Below are positions 9,919 to 22,149 of a DNA stretch of 64,000 nt, one piece after another. Made by a program: the position numbers and the translations under genes. The notes beneath the pieces were generated by a model. The model made no database searches. It had not been told where the DNA came from and saw only the letters and a program-made list of their open reading frames with translations. This stretch comes from Glossina fuscipes (Eukaryota; Arthropoda; Insecta; Diptera; Glossinidae). Where the stretch lies: contig NW_023998453.1 of NCBI RefSeq assembly GCF_014805625.2, positions 1,159,140-1,223,139 on the forward strand. Reading direction: 5' to 3'. Position 1 is the stretch's first letter, and each line of letters begins with the position of its first letter.

Positions 9919-12059
9919 AAAATGTTTCTAATCTTTACATCAGCGCTAGTATTGTTTTCATAAATATTTAAGAACTAACATCACCTTACGGTTCCTGTCT
10001 TTTTGGTTGAACGATCATTTATTGACCATGCAAACCGATATTTGTATTCATTGCCGCTGACTTTGAAATCCTTTGATGAATCCTCGAATACCTTTAGAAG
10101 AATTTTCAAGCATGTAAATCTCTCTTGTTGTCGGTAGGTGGAAATGGTTACTGAGGATATTATGGAGCGTAAAATGACGCTCCATTGACACTTTAAAATT
10201 GCCATAGAAAACTTAAAAAAAATTAATAAACGAAATTCACGTAGAGAACGAAATTTTACAAAGCCCAAGAAGTCGATTTTCCGAATATACCATTTACTAT
10301 AGCTACACTATGGCCCCTTAAAACGTTATGTATCTCTTTCTTGAAGCCATGCTTATCGAGCTTAGCAAATGGCTGACTGACTTGTTTACCTTTCATTCGA
10401 TTACCTTTAACTGCAGTCTCAAACTAAAAGTTTCTACTAAGGATTACGGGATTTTATAAGCATGTTAAAAAAAAAAAGGTTTTCTATGGCCGAGATTTAA
10501 AAATTGAAAATCTGTTAATTTTTTTAAAACAATTTTTCAAAACAAGATTTTGAGTTATGTTGTTAGGAAATTTTTGAGTTGTTCTTCCAGATGCAGATGT
10601 TGTTGCGAGCGCTTGGAAGGCCGTTCCAAAACAAAACAAATTATTTTTCAAGACTTGTCACGACTTGACTTTTTTAAAAAGAACAAAACACTATGTACTC
10701 TAAGGTATGGGGAATAATCAAAAGGCAAAGTGTCGCTTACTTCTTTTCCTTTTGCTTTGTTTTTTTTTTTTTTTCTAAATTACTTTTTAATAGAACCGGT
10801 TAAAAAAACTCTGATTTAAGTTTTTATATAGAATTTGTGCTATATATACGTCTATGACTGTATATGTATATGTTTATGACTTTGCATATATGTATATATG
10901 GTTGATGGAACTTCCCTTGACAGTTGTACGTTATTAATGTGAACAGTTCATGTTAAAAATAAATTAAAATGTATAACTAGTGTACCGTGTTACGTATGAA
11001 ACAACATTTGTTTACAAAAATATATGAAGAATTTAAATATTAAAAAAAAAGATCATCAATCATATTCAGACAATGAATATGTATATATATATGTATATAG
11101 GATTATAATACCGTTAAAGAAGAAGTTTTTCTCTTTTTTTCTTTTTACGATATTCTAGTTAAAGTTGTGAAAGTTTGCAAAAAGTTCTTCGATTACCTGC
11201 AAAAATGAAGAAAACTTCATTTAATTGGACCCTTTCTTTTCCTAAAGATTTCTTCTTACAGAAAATTTTATAATAAATTTTTTACCTTTTACCTATCACT
11301 CCCCGCAAGACGCTGTAAAAATATGACTACATATAGCTCGAAAAAAAAAAAAAAAAAAGAGAAAAAATTGCATTCAGTAAGAACAGAAAACGCGCACACA
11401 CAAATACAATGATGTCAATTGTATATTTATATGTACATATGATATGCATATATATATATATATATATATATATCCGTTCCGACCATAAATTACAAAAGTC
11501 TAGGATTTGATGATTTAAAGCAAAATGCAGAGTCGCTGGTTGCCATGACTTCAGGGAAATTGGAATTTCAAACTAACACACCCACAAATAATTCAATCCC
11601 TTAGCATATTTGTACTTGTGCTCAGCACTTGTGCAAGAGTAGTAAAACAGTAAAACCATAAACCGCCGAGTAGTAGCGAAAAAAAAAAAAAAAAACTAGT
11701 AACAAATCGAAAAGTTTTTTTTGCGGCTTTCTTTACTACATCGTAGGATTACGAGTAAGTATATAAAAAAAAAGTGAATTTCCATTGAAAGAGTGACAGC
11801 AAATTTTCCGTTTAGTTTAGTTTCCTTTGAAAAATTCAAGATTTAACTGTCAGTAAAGCGAAAAATGTAATGCGAAGGAACACAAAAACAGATTAATTGG
11901 TTTTCAAACCAACGTAACATAGATAAGTAGATGAGAGATAAGATTTTACATTTTAGGCAAGAGAAAAAATACCATAGTGCTACCTACAGCACACCATTAA
12001 ATACATTACATCACCCTACACGTTATTCATGTAACGTCTTTACATACATACATATAGGG
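9919..12059. other. No gene recognised; AT-rich DNA with microsatellite
   Basis: Holds an (AT)n microsatellite at about 11448-11472, several A homopolymers and TATATG-rich stretches. The minus-strand frame at 9981..10268 (95 codons) ends in a mixed-composition stretch (SGNEYKYRFAWSIND) but has no recognised domain or clear splice context, and is not called as a gene. Confidence 0.5.
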
Positions 12060-12325
12060 CGTTATATGCGAAGTGATTGAGAAATTGGTTCGTTTCAAAC
12101 CTTTTTTTAATAGCTTTGATGCTTGGGCCAATAGACGTTAGTGTATCGACTTTCATCAAAATATCTCAAGTATTTGCGGTCCGAAGATTTGAACAGAAGA
12201 AAACAAGACGGACAGATGGGCAGACAATCTTGGGTCGATCGGTGTAACAAAAAGTACGTCTGTCCGCGTATAATCGGACAAGCTTAACATAGCCTTATGC
12301 CACAATTTGTGTACAGTATAGAAAA
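12060..12325 (+). repeat. Interspersed repeat family 2, copy c
   Basis: Shares GCTTTGATGCTTGGGCCA, CGACTTTCATCAAAATATCT, AAGACGGACAGATGGGCAG and the terminal block CCACAATTTGTGTACAGTAT with the copies at 8405, 9700 and 55985. The block order is the same, so these are members of one family and not independent chance matches. Confidence 0.6.
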
Positions 12326-13219
12326 AGTTTTTTACAACTTAAGTTAAAGGTATATTTAAAAATTCTTTTTATGCGCATCATCTAAAGTATATCACCTTAG
12401 TAACGTTTTTTTTTTTTTTCTTTTTGTATATAACAAAGACTTGAAGATTTCATAAAATGAATGCATTTCACTTTCATTCTTAGAATGCTCAAGGCACGTT
12501 AAGTACAGCAATTCAAAACTCTTACGTGGCTGATATAGTTTGATTTTATGTTCTGCATGAAGTTTGATCGAAGCACGCTCGATTTCTAAGCCACTCCCTC
12601 TTCTGCGTTTTGCATTGATCAAAATTTGAAAATACCATAAAAACAAGTTAGAAAGCTGTGATCGTGCAAGATCGATCGCATAGATTTATGATTAAGAATT
12701 TAATAAAAAAATTAGATATTTTTACAAAGTTAAGAAATGCTTTCCTTTAAGGAAATCGGCCCAACTTTATTATAACTAATTTTTTGGTGAAGGAATTGTC
12801 TACAACTATACCTTGTGTCCATACAAGGACTTACTTTTCATGAGAATGCTTATGGGCCAAAAATTCAAACAAATAGATTTTTAAAGTTTAAGGTTACAAT
12901 AATAAATTTATAAATTAAATCAATATTTGGGAACAATTTTCATCATATAATTCATTAAGCATTTTCAACCACTTATGGAAAATGACTCATGACGTGATCC
13001 GAGTTTGTTGAATTTAATTTTCTTGTCGATTAACTTATGATCCTGCACCTTTGTCATTCTCGTCATTAAATCCGTAAAATACTTCAACTTACTTACTTCT
13101 CACAAAAATCCTTATATGTATGAGTTTTGTGTCTTTTGTAGCACATCTCAGCATAAACTAATGCGTAAAGGTCTTCTTTCTTATATCTCAAAAGTTGCGT
13201 ACTAAGTAAGCTAACCGTA

Positions 13220-13700
13220 ACAAATAAGAAAATTATATTCAAAACAGATAAAAAAAATAAGTAAATTTTCGGTCTCCATAATATGGAGTGCGTGCGATAA
13301 ATTTTTTCTACTTTTGAAATAAAAGTTTTTTTTTGCAAAGACGTGTGGGCGTTGTAGGCGTGTCCTTTGAAAACTTTAGATCGCTTCCAAATTCTTTTCC
13401 AAATTGGAGGAATTAGGTGGAACTGTACGCGTTTCCTTTAAACGATTTGGTCCATTTTCAATACCAATCTGCCTGGCAAGAATTTCCAATGTTTCTGCCA
13501 CATTTGAAGTCGATAGCTTTATGTTTGCGCTCAGGAGAAAGTTTACAATAGACATTATCCAAACAGACAGACGGACAGACGGATATGCTTAAGTCGATTC
13601 CGAATTTAATGTTGATCAAGAATGTATTCTTTGTAGAGTCCCCGAAGCTCCCTTTTGAGCGTTGTAGTCGTCTTGATAAAGTGAAAAAATACTCGGAGAG
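13220..13700 (+). repeat. INE-1/DINE-1-like interspersed element, copy 1 (plus half of inverted pair)
   Basis: Orientation is set by 'gacagacggacagacgg' on the plus strand. Blocks in order: CAAATAAGAAAATTATATTC, TATAATATGGAGTGCGTGCG, GTTGTAGGCGTGTCCTTTGA, TTCAATACCAATCTGCCTGG, AGACAGACGGACAGACGG and TGTTGATCAAGAATGTATTC. All recur in the copies at 39770 and 46940. The motif set (gacggacagacgg, the gatcaagaatatat block, cacgcccac in the complement) is that of the Drosophila INE-1/DINE-1 group, attributed to Helentron-type rolling-circle elements. Open frames across it (13404..13592, 13458..13832) are repeat translations. Confidence 0.65.
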
Positions 13701-13779
13701 ACATGGACAAATCAACCAGAAAGTAATCGCAAGAATTTCCGGTCCTGGTCGTAAACGTTCAGATGTTAGCTTTAACTTC

Positions 13780-14000
13780 CAGCGAAGGTTCTTGCAGACA
13801 GGCTGATATCTAAAACCGCCTAAATTGCTCAAAGGACGCGCCTACAGTGCAAGGTTTACTGAGAAAGTCAGAAAAAAATTGTTTTTTTTGTTTATTACTC
13901 GTAAACTACAACAGATGCCAAAAGTGATTGCCGATCCTGCAATACTTGTATGAGAATGGAAAAGCCCGCCACGCCCACTCAATGTTATAGATTATTGCGA
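13780..14000 (-). repeat. INE-1/DINE-1-like element, copy 1b (minus half of inverted pair)
   Basis: Plus-strand reading GGTTCTTGCAGACAGGCTGA, GGACGCGCCTACAGTGC, TTACTCGTAAACTACAAC and CCGCCACGCCCACTCAATG matches the central part of the minus-oriented copies at 47770 and 50691. Together with copy 1 it forms a tail-to-tail arrangement. Confidence 0.55.
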
Positions 14001-14230
14001 ATTTCATTATTTTACTCGTTTCGTTATTCTTTTTTTTTTTAACTGCAAAGGATTCGGCGAATTTTATTATTTTTTTCGTTAAAAATTTTCTCAAACGCAT
14101 TATTCTAACGTTATTTCAATTTTAAAGTTATTTAAGGAGCAAAATAAAGAACAAAACAACTTAATTTGTTGCCGTATCGAGTATCGATTTAAGTACGAAA
14201 ACAAAGGCATACGGAGAGTCCTCTTGCAAA

Positions 14231-14231
<1 letters not shown>

Positions 14232-14268
<37 letters not shown>

Positions 14269-14869
14269 AAGCAATATCGCATATTCTATTATATTGTATT
14301 AATGTAATGACATCAATTTTTGTTGACTATCCTTCAACTCTTTGTACATTCCACACAAGCTTATGATGATGATGATGTTGATGATGATGATGACGATGTT
14401 GATGCCTACTATGATGGTGATGATGGTGTTGTTATTTCAACCGCATGCTTTTCTTTGATGGGAGCTATAAAACAATAGCTTATTTTATCATTTATTGCAA
14501 CATTGCATATAACAACAACAACAACAACAAGTAAAAGTTATAACTTTAATATCAAACAAATGCTTTATATATATAGCCAAGGCACATGATATGCCGCTCA
14601 ATTTATGAAAGTTCAATTTATTTTGTTAGGTTCTTGTTAAAAGTTGAACAATGTCAGCGAATGAACAAAAAATCAATACCATTTGTGTTTCATTATGGAT
14701 TTTATTTTCCTTCTGCTTATAGTTTCCCATTTACTCATTTTTTCTCAATGTTTAGTTGTGTGTTTAAGAATTTTCAATCAATACATAGAAATAATTGTTA
14801 TAATGGCAAATATAATGAACGACGCGATGAACGCATACACAATCACATATATATATATATATATATATT
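14232..14869. repeat. Cluster of microsatellites: (AT)n, (GAT)n, (CAA)n, (AT)n
   Basis: Four simple repeats in about 640 bp: AT at 14232-14264, an imperfect GAT/GATGTT tract at 14362-14432, AAC/CAA at 14511-14530 and AT at 14846-14869. The open frames at 14100..14282 and 14586..14882 run into these tracts and are not genes. Confidence 0.85.
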
Positions 14870-14882
14870 AAATCATCTTTGA

Positions 14883-15574
14883 CGTCATTAGAATGCAATT
14901 TATGGCGAAAACAGTTGTTAATATGAACGCAACCAAGCCAAGCAAAAACGATTCAATTCAAAATCAACATTTTTTTCCCCCCTTATAATCTATCACGTAT
15001 TTAACATGTGATAATGTCAAGAATGTTAATAATAATAGCAGAAAAAAACATTAAAAAAATAAGTTTTTCTTTTCTTTGCTACTTTGAAGTCAAAGGACTT
15101 TGGAAAGAATACGTACTTTCGATTGTTGTGCCGAAACTCTCACCTCCACATGGTAATCTTGGACAGAGCTCGTTTGACCGGCGAAGAAAAGTGTAAAACT
15201 TTACTATCTACAAGCTGCGACAGATTGTTCTCACAGATAATTTGGGAGATGCACTGGAAGAAGTTTTGTTTTATTTCTCTTTCTCAAGAGACGACGAGGA
15301 ATATAGAGGAAATATAAACTAGCTGAGCAGAAGCAGTTAGGTTGTAAAACACTGAGCAGTAGTTAGTAGTCGAGAGCTTGAAGCAGGCCATGTCAGTTGT
15401 TTTCAACCGACCCAAACGGTAGATTGGATTTGGCGAACCGCGATCGTATAGAAGAACCAAAGACAAGGTTGGCTACGGTGGCGTAAAGTAATGCTAAAGG
15501 CTTTATAGATTAAACTGAAGTTCTGCGGGTGCTAGGAGTTGCGAAATATCAAAAAAAAATTTTGTAAATGAGTT
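14883..15574. other. No gene recognised
   Basis: Mixed-composition sequence with a GC-richer part at about 15100-15480. Frames 15008..15196, 15084..15317 and 15284..15466 overlap on both strands and none has a recognisable domain. It may be an unassigned old repeat. Confidence 0.4.
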
Positions 15575-15919
15575 TATTCGCACCCATATTTCGCCAAACA
15601 TTTTCGACATGAAACTTCTCTTACGGCTCTTCTTGTGCGCTGTGGTACTGTGGGCATGCCCTTCGACCGCTTTAGCCCATTTTCAATACCAGTTCGCCTG
15701 AAAGAGCTTCGATTGTTGCATTTTTGCGGCCGGGAGAATATTTACAAAAGTCATTATACGGACGGACGGACGGACAAACGAACACGCTTAAATCGGTTTA
15801 GATTTTGATGCTGATTAAGAATATCAATTTTTTGGAAAATCTCTGATGCTTCGCTCTGGGCGTTTCAAACGATTCGACAAAACGAATATACTCTTCATCT
15901 TTTGGTTATGGGTATAAAA
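15575..15919 (+). repeat. INE-1/DINE-1-like element, copy 2 (3' half only)
   Basis: Contains TGGGCATGCCCTTCGACCGC, CCATTTTCAATACCAG, GGCCGGGAGAATATTTACAA, a GGAC-rich block at 15757-15772, TTTTGATGCTGATTAAGAAT and the end GGTTATGGGTATAAAA. The terminal block equals that of the copy at 46940. The 5' half is missing. Confidence 0.65.
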
Positions 15920-18159
15920 ATTTAAAACACATTCGTTAACCGCTCTAACTCATATCGTATGGATTATGAAACTGCCTCTCTAATTAAGTGCAGGAAATTT
16001 CAAACGGTTTCGATACCGAAAGAGGTATAATTGTGCCGTTTCGCCAGCGTGATCAACAAAACAAACATTGGTAATCTTATGATGTAAAGATAACCTTGAT
16101 ATGGCCTACCTTCCGAGCCGATTAGACAATATCCGTCCATTCATTCATTTATTCCTCCAAATACCGCTGTAGGTGGTGTAGCTTAGGATAGAAAGCTTAT
16201 ATTATATCCACTAAAAGATAAAAGTTAAGAAATACATCTTTGACGAAAATGAAGATTTGAAGATAAGGTTATTATCACGAACTTTAAATTTGCAAATCAT
16301 AACGATTTAAACCAACCCCAAAATGCCAAAACCCTCTTCCTTCCTAAGCATAATAAGGCTAATAATCGTGGAGGACCAGATCTATACACCATTTAAAATG
16401 ACACTTTAAACGCCTAAATGTACATTTCTTCTTATATTGATAGATGATGGATTGTTAAACAACATTCACTTTCACTCATAATCCTGCTATGGACTTTTTC
16501 CACTTTGGCGAAAATCACTTCAACAATCTTACGCTTTAACATTTAATACAAGATAGCAGTAGATTTCTTTAAAAATACAAAAAAAAAAAAAAAAGAAAAA
16601 GTTGATTATATCTCTTAACCAAAGGGCGATAATAATTTAATTTCAAACATTTTTCTTCTTTCTTCTTTAAACAGCATTAAACACGATGAACGATAGGAAT
16701 GCATTTAATCAAGAGCGGTAAATAAATCACAGCCATTGGCAAATCGAAGAAGAAGAGTAAAGCAAATGAAGTTATGTTCGCCTTAAGGCAGTTATTTCCA
16801 ATCCATATGCTACTATACCTTGAGGTATATTCGTGTTTAGCAAATAGAATAATAGCAGCGATCTACTGTTAATACTAAAAACAATTTTTTTCGCTACTTT
16901 TGACAGCTGTTAGACTCACAGGCTTTAAGGCAAACGACGATTGCGTATGATGCGAAGTAGTTTTGTTAATACTAGCACAGCGAGGTCGGTCTATTTGACT
17001 TGAGGTGAGTTGTAATGTGATCTTCATTTTCATAGGGAAAGAGCTTTAAATATTTATAATCAAGTATTTTCAATCTGATCTAGTTTTCAAGATATCGGAG
17101 ACATGCATCTGTTTCCAAGAAAATGGCTCCAACTTAACCCACATCAAAAACAAGGATAGTAAGCTGATATTTATCGCATGCATTTCTTGATCCTGTAAGA
17201 ATTTTTGGTTAAAAGAGAAGAGTGAGAGTGAGAGGGAGAGAGAGAGAGTGAGAGTGAGCGTGAGAGTGAGAGGGAGAGAGAGAGAGAGAGAGTGAGTGTG
17301 AGAATTACGTGGACGCCCACAATGTTTAATAGATTGAAACGCTTTCAAAAAGCATCGCCAACCTATTCTTATTTTCGTGTATAACTTTTCATCCCGTGAA
17401 GATATTCCCGAAAAACTTTTATCCACGTACTTGTCCGAACCATCTGCATTTTAGGTTAAATCAATCGATTTGCTAATACGCCTGCGACTTAACGATTAGG
17501 TAGTTGAATGACCCTACGTATGTCGTCTTACGTACTTCGAAGAGATTTTCATACTAAGGCATTCTGCAAACACCTGTTATATTAGGTAAACATGTACGAT
17601 ACTAGATAAACGTTGAAGATATAAGATTGGGGCTTTTTTAGCGCAACATCAATTTCTAAGTCCACAAGAATTTTTTTTGTAGTCATTTTAGGACAACATT
17701 TTGAAGACGTATTCTTGAGAAGTGATTCAATTTCTGTTACATTCACATGAACACGTTCTTCGCCCACTTTCAACATGTTGGAAAGAAATTAGAATTAAAA
17801 TTTTATAATTAGCTACAGGCATATTATTATTATGCCAAGCGACTTGTCCTAAAGTGTAGATGGTTCTGACTAATCCTCTTTCGGACACATTTTCACGGAA
17901 GCGAAAGTTGTATACGAAAATACCGCGAAATTATCGATAAGTTTTTCCGATTTTTGGGCGTGTACGTAAACAGTTCCTTCTCATTTTTTAGCCCTAGATT
18001 CTTAATATATTCAGATCGATATTAACTATAGCCATATTGATACCCTTAACACTAAAACAAATGTTTTTTAACCTTTATTTTAGAGTATATTATATATTAC
18101 ATTAAGTTATTATATTACAATAAGTTTGTGCGGATTCCTGCAACACGCAAAAGAACTTC
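15920..18159. other. No gene recognised; GA microsatellite at 17217-17302
   Basis: Non-coding sequence with an imperfect purine (GA/GTGAGA) tract at about 17217-17302 and an A homopolymer near 16580. The minus-strand frame 17070..17426 is a translation of the microsatellite (Ser-Leu repeat). The frame 17582..17776 has mixed composition but no identifiable domain. Confidence 0.5.
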
Positions 18160-18724
18160 AGATAGATCTATATATTATTATACCGATCGATTCTGAACGT
18201 GATTCTGTCTGTCCGTCCGTCTACTATGTTACAGCTTGTACTCAATTAACAATGTCGTATATTTTAAAAATATTTCGTTGAAATTTGATGATTTGGATAG
18301 GAACCGCTCTTCCGACCCATTTCCACTTTTTTCTGAAAAGTCGTTATGCGACTAACTGTATTAAACAAAGTGGTATAGGGTATTTGATGGTAGACCTTGT
18401 TCCGCTATTACGTTTTCACTTGTTTTCATTTACCTTTTTTTTCATTTATTTATTCATTTTCTATTCAACTGCATAGGTTTCAAGTGAGCTCGACTGTTTG
18501 CAAATGACGAAATTCCTTAAAATTATATGAAACGGCAAAAAGCTTAACTTATTGAAAATCTATTTTATTATAATTAAATAGTCATAAGTTAAAAAATCCA
18601 ATGACGAGAAATACTTAAGAGCGTAGCAAAGAACACAGTCAGATTTTGAAATTTTTCTAAACCAACGCTAAATAGTTTAGGTTTGCTGATTACGCTAGAT
18701 GTTATTACAATTTTTTTTTTTTTT

Positions 18725-19124
18725 NNNNNNNNNNNNNNNNNNNNNNNNNNNNNNNNNNNNNNNNNNNNNNNNNNNNNNNNNNNNNNNNNNNNNNNNNNNN
18801 NNNNNNNNNNNNNNNNNNNNNNNNNNNNNNNNNNNNNNNNNNNNNNNNNNNNNNNNNNNNNNNNNNNNNNNNNNNNNNNNNNNNNNNNNNNNNNNNNNNN
18901 NNNNNNNNNNNNNNNNNNNNNNNNNNNNNNNNNNNNNNNNNNNNNNNNNNNNNNNNNNNNNNNNNNNNNNNNNNNNNNNNNNNNNNNNNNNNNNNNNNNN
19001 NNNNNNNNNNNNNNNNNNNNNNNNNNNNNNNNNNNNNNNNNNNNNNNNNNNNNNNNNNNNNNNNNNNNNNNNNNNNNNNNNNNNNNNNNNNNNNNNNNNN
19101 NNNNNNNNNNNNNNNNNNNNNNNN
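18725..19124. other. Assembly gap (400 N)
   Basis: A run of exactly 400 N, bounded by a T homopolymer on the left (18712-18724) and (TAA)n followed by an A homopolymer on the right (19125-19165). A GTCTGTCCGTCCGTCT block lies at about 18207-18222 and an inverted GACGGACGGACGGAC block at about 19222-19236, so the gap sits inside repeated DNA. Open frames that cross it are artefacts. Confidence 0.98.
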
Positions 19125-19158
<34 letters not shown>

Positions 19159-19249
19159 AAAAAAACACATAATTTCTCTTTATATCAGTAACGGTAAGTG
19201 CGAGAATTCCTGCAACAGATAGACGGACGGACGGACCTTAATTTAACAA

Positions 19250-20540
19250 CAAATTTCTAATATGAATTACCGAGCGGAATAATCGAAATCACATATCTTA
19301 CACATTCAAAACTTATCACGATAATTGTAATAATAATAGAAAAAATACCAAAATAATAGAATATTAATTTTCCATAAAACTTAAAATACTGTCATACTCA
19401 ACTATTCCGTTACCATAACAGTGACAAAGAGCGAAAGAGAGGAAGATGAGAATTCCAAGAATTTCGCTTTAAGCCAATAACGCATTTAAACACCGTGGGA
19501 AAGTTCAAATATATTTATACCAGCACAAAATTTGCCATAATATATTTACATATGCGGATGTAGAAAATGCATATATATACGCACATATACATATATAAAC
19601 ATATATTGCGTTTGCTTTCTTGTCGATTTGCTATTTAACAATCGCAATAATATATGTATACATGTCGGAGAAGAACTATAAAATGATGAGATTTCAAACA
19701 ACCGTATCCTAATTCCATATGCAAACACCTACACGTATATAGCACGAAAATGTTTAGCTTTGTTAAAATATGCATGAGTAACATTAGTTCATACACTAAG
19801 GCACATTATTTTCTTGTATTTGTATTTCGTTGAAATCATTGCTTAGAATAACTAAATACCGTTAGATAGATATAAAACATTTATATTTGTATAGTCATTC
19901 ATTTTAGTTTATTCATTTTACGTACATTTCTATACAGTTATTCAAATGTATAACCAAATATAAAACCGCTTACATATATTCATTTATGTACATTGAAAAA
20001 TTCATTTCACGTGCATTGCATTCATGAACAACTAAAGTTTAATAATCTGTTGACAGCACAAAGAAAAAAAAAAACGAATAGATTTCCAAATTAATATTTC
20101 TTTCTATTTCTAACCATAATGAAAGCCCAGATACATACATACATATATATATATAAAATACTCGTACAATACAATTGTACCGATTTCGATTATACAGATG
20201 GGATAGTTAAATGCATTTTGTGAAATGTGGTTTTAAAATCATTCAGTATGTTCGTTAATTGCGGGCGGCTTAAATACTTGTATTATTTATAAAATATTTA
20301 CATTTATGTGTTAATTTGCTTTTATATATATATCTCTCTCAAATGGTCGTATAACGATCATAGAAATTAAAAAATATGTCAACTAAACAAATCGAATCAA
20401 TTTATGGGAATTTATATTCGGAACTAAATACAGGATTTATATATGAACGCTTTGCCAGTAATACATTTGCAAGCGTCAAACAATAATAACGAATGCATGT
20501 AAAGCGTTCGGTTTTCTTATATTTATTTATTTATTTATAT
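19250..20540. other. AT-rich non-coding DNA upstream of the duplicated block
   Basis: Dominated by TACATATATG-type sequence, with no open frame of protein-like composition. Nothing specific is recognised. Confidence 0.5.
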
Positions 20541-20555
20541 ATAACTTCATAATAA

Positions 20556-21740
20556 AATTCGGAGCCCCTATGAGTATGCAATAAGATTAACGTGAAAGTT
20601 TTAAGCTTAAAAATGAAAATCGTTGATAGAAAATCATAAAAATTGCTAAATTACTTTATTTGCTACGATATATATCAACACTGTTACACAATTTACTTCA
20701 TTGCTCTTTTGTTCAAGAAGAAACAAGTGCATTCTTAAACATGTGCTAACAAAGATTGTGTTAAATTAATGAACTTTTGTACGAAAAAACTATGAAAAAT
20801 TGTAAAGAATTTTAAACAAAAAATTTATAAGGAAAATTTTTATAATGTTCGTAATTTGTTGCATGCGATTGATGCGAAAAGTAGTTGAGCCGGCACCGGT
20901 GGACTCTCAGCGTTTTAGTGAAAAACCGGCCACATGTGTCGCGTTCGTTTCGGTAATAGGCATTGTAAAAAGTAAGTTACAAAATGATTGTCTTAAATAT
21001 TCTGATTAGTATGTTCTGCCGGATAAGAATTTATTTCGTTATCTAACTAGTGCGATCGCCGGGACAACTTTTTTTTTGTATCGGAAACATGTGCTATCGT
21101 GTTTCAAAAAGTGTTGGTATATCTTTTGGGTTTTTTTTTTTTTTTTTGTTGGAATAACATAATCGCGTGGGATGAAAAGATAGTAAGTAAGGCTTAACAT
21201 ATTTGTTGATAATTGTGTAATATTAGGCTAGTAAATTGTGTGAAATTGTTGAAAAATTAGAAAAGAGAGAAAAAGGTTGTAAAGCGGCTTTGAAAATTTA
21301 GCATAAAGAAATAAAAAAATACAAAATGGTGATATGTAAGGAAGTCATTAAATAGCAGAGTTAATAAAGTAATGAAAAAGTGCGAGCGTAAGGCCGTCGA
21401 AGAGAATACATAAGAAATTTAACAATACGAAATAAGATACTCTTCGAGAGATGCTAACATTCCAATGATAATTGCATAGCTACAAGTAAAACGCGCTACA
21501 AAGGTAAGTGATGTTTAATAATCATTTATCTCCTTTTTTTTTAATGTATTTAAATTTTATTTTCAAATATTATTGGTTTCCTTTCCGTTTTTTGAATTTT
21601 TGCATTGATTTTTAAAGGACATGGACTTAAAGAGATTATTTAGAGGTTGATTATAGTTCTAAATATTCTTTTTAAAATACAACTGTTCTTTAGAGATTAG
21701 CAAAATTTCTGAAGCGATTCTCATTTATGAATTAATTCCT
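20556..21740 (+). repeat. Tandem segmental duplication, copy 1
   Basis: Collinear with 22150..23210. Shared blocks in order: GCCCCTATGA(G/A)TATGCAA, CAACACTGTT, TTTTAGTGAAAA(A/G)CCG, TCTCGTTCGTTTC-like, GAATAAGAATTTATTTC-like, GAAATTGTTGAAAAATTAGA, AAAAAGGTTGTAAAG, ATGCTA(A/G)CATT, CGCGCT(A/G)CA(A/C)AGGTAA and ATAATCATTT(A/C)TCTC. Identity is partial, with indels throughout. It holds no long open frame. It contains a GC-rich promoter-like core (20890-20960) and a consensus splice donor at 21504. Confidence 0.8.
20890..21503 (+). promoter_or_regulatory. Putative promoter and non-coding first exon (copy 1)
   Basis: A GC-rich island in an AT-rich region contains an initiator-like TCAG (A at 20909) and then GCGTTTTAGTG. 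The following sequence has only very short upstream-type ORFs and ends ACAAAG|GTAAGTG, a near-perfect splice donor at 21504. This is the layout of a 5' UTR exon of a plus-strand gene whose coding exons are not in the recognised part of the window. The call is inference: no TATA box or coding exon supports it. Confidence 0.4.
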
Positions 21741-22149
21741 GTTTGAGAATTAAATAATCGGCCTTACTTCCAAGACTGTCTAGATCCATAATATGTCGGT
21801 TAAATCCAGTTTCAATTGTCCCTCGAAACTCACTTAGCTGCTCGTTAATTCTAGGTGGGTTAAATCGGTTATTATTACATATTTATTGTTCATAAAACAT
21901 TTACGGTTGCGCCTTAATTTGCTTGTGCACATAATGGTTGTAGAAAGTAGGGAAATGTTAGGTAAAACAACATACCAAATAAATCTATTTCACCAAATAT
22001 TAATATAATTGCTCATATCTTTAAATTCAGGACATATATAAAGTCATTCTGCCTCAGACATACGATAGCGCAACTGACATATATTATTTATTTTTTAATA
22101 ACATAGCCAGAAAGAGATCTTACTTTTATCTATTTATGTACAAGCTTAT

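Noticed and set aside
13458..13832. 124-codon minus-strand frame and its partner 13404..13592
   Set aside because: Both translate INE-1-like repeat sequence with GACGGACAG motifs.
18589..19222. Long open frames across 18.6-19.2 kb on both strands
   Set aside because: They run through the 400-N gap and have no sequence content.
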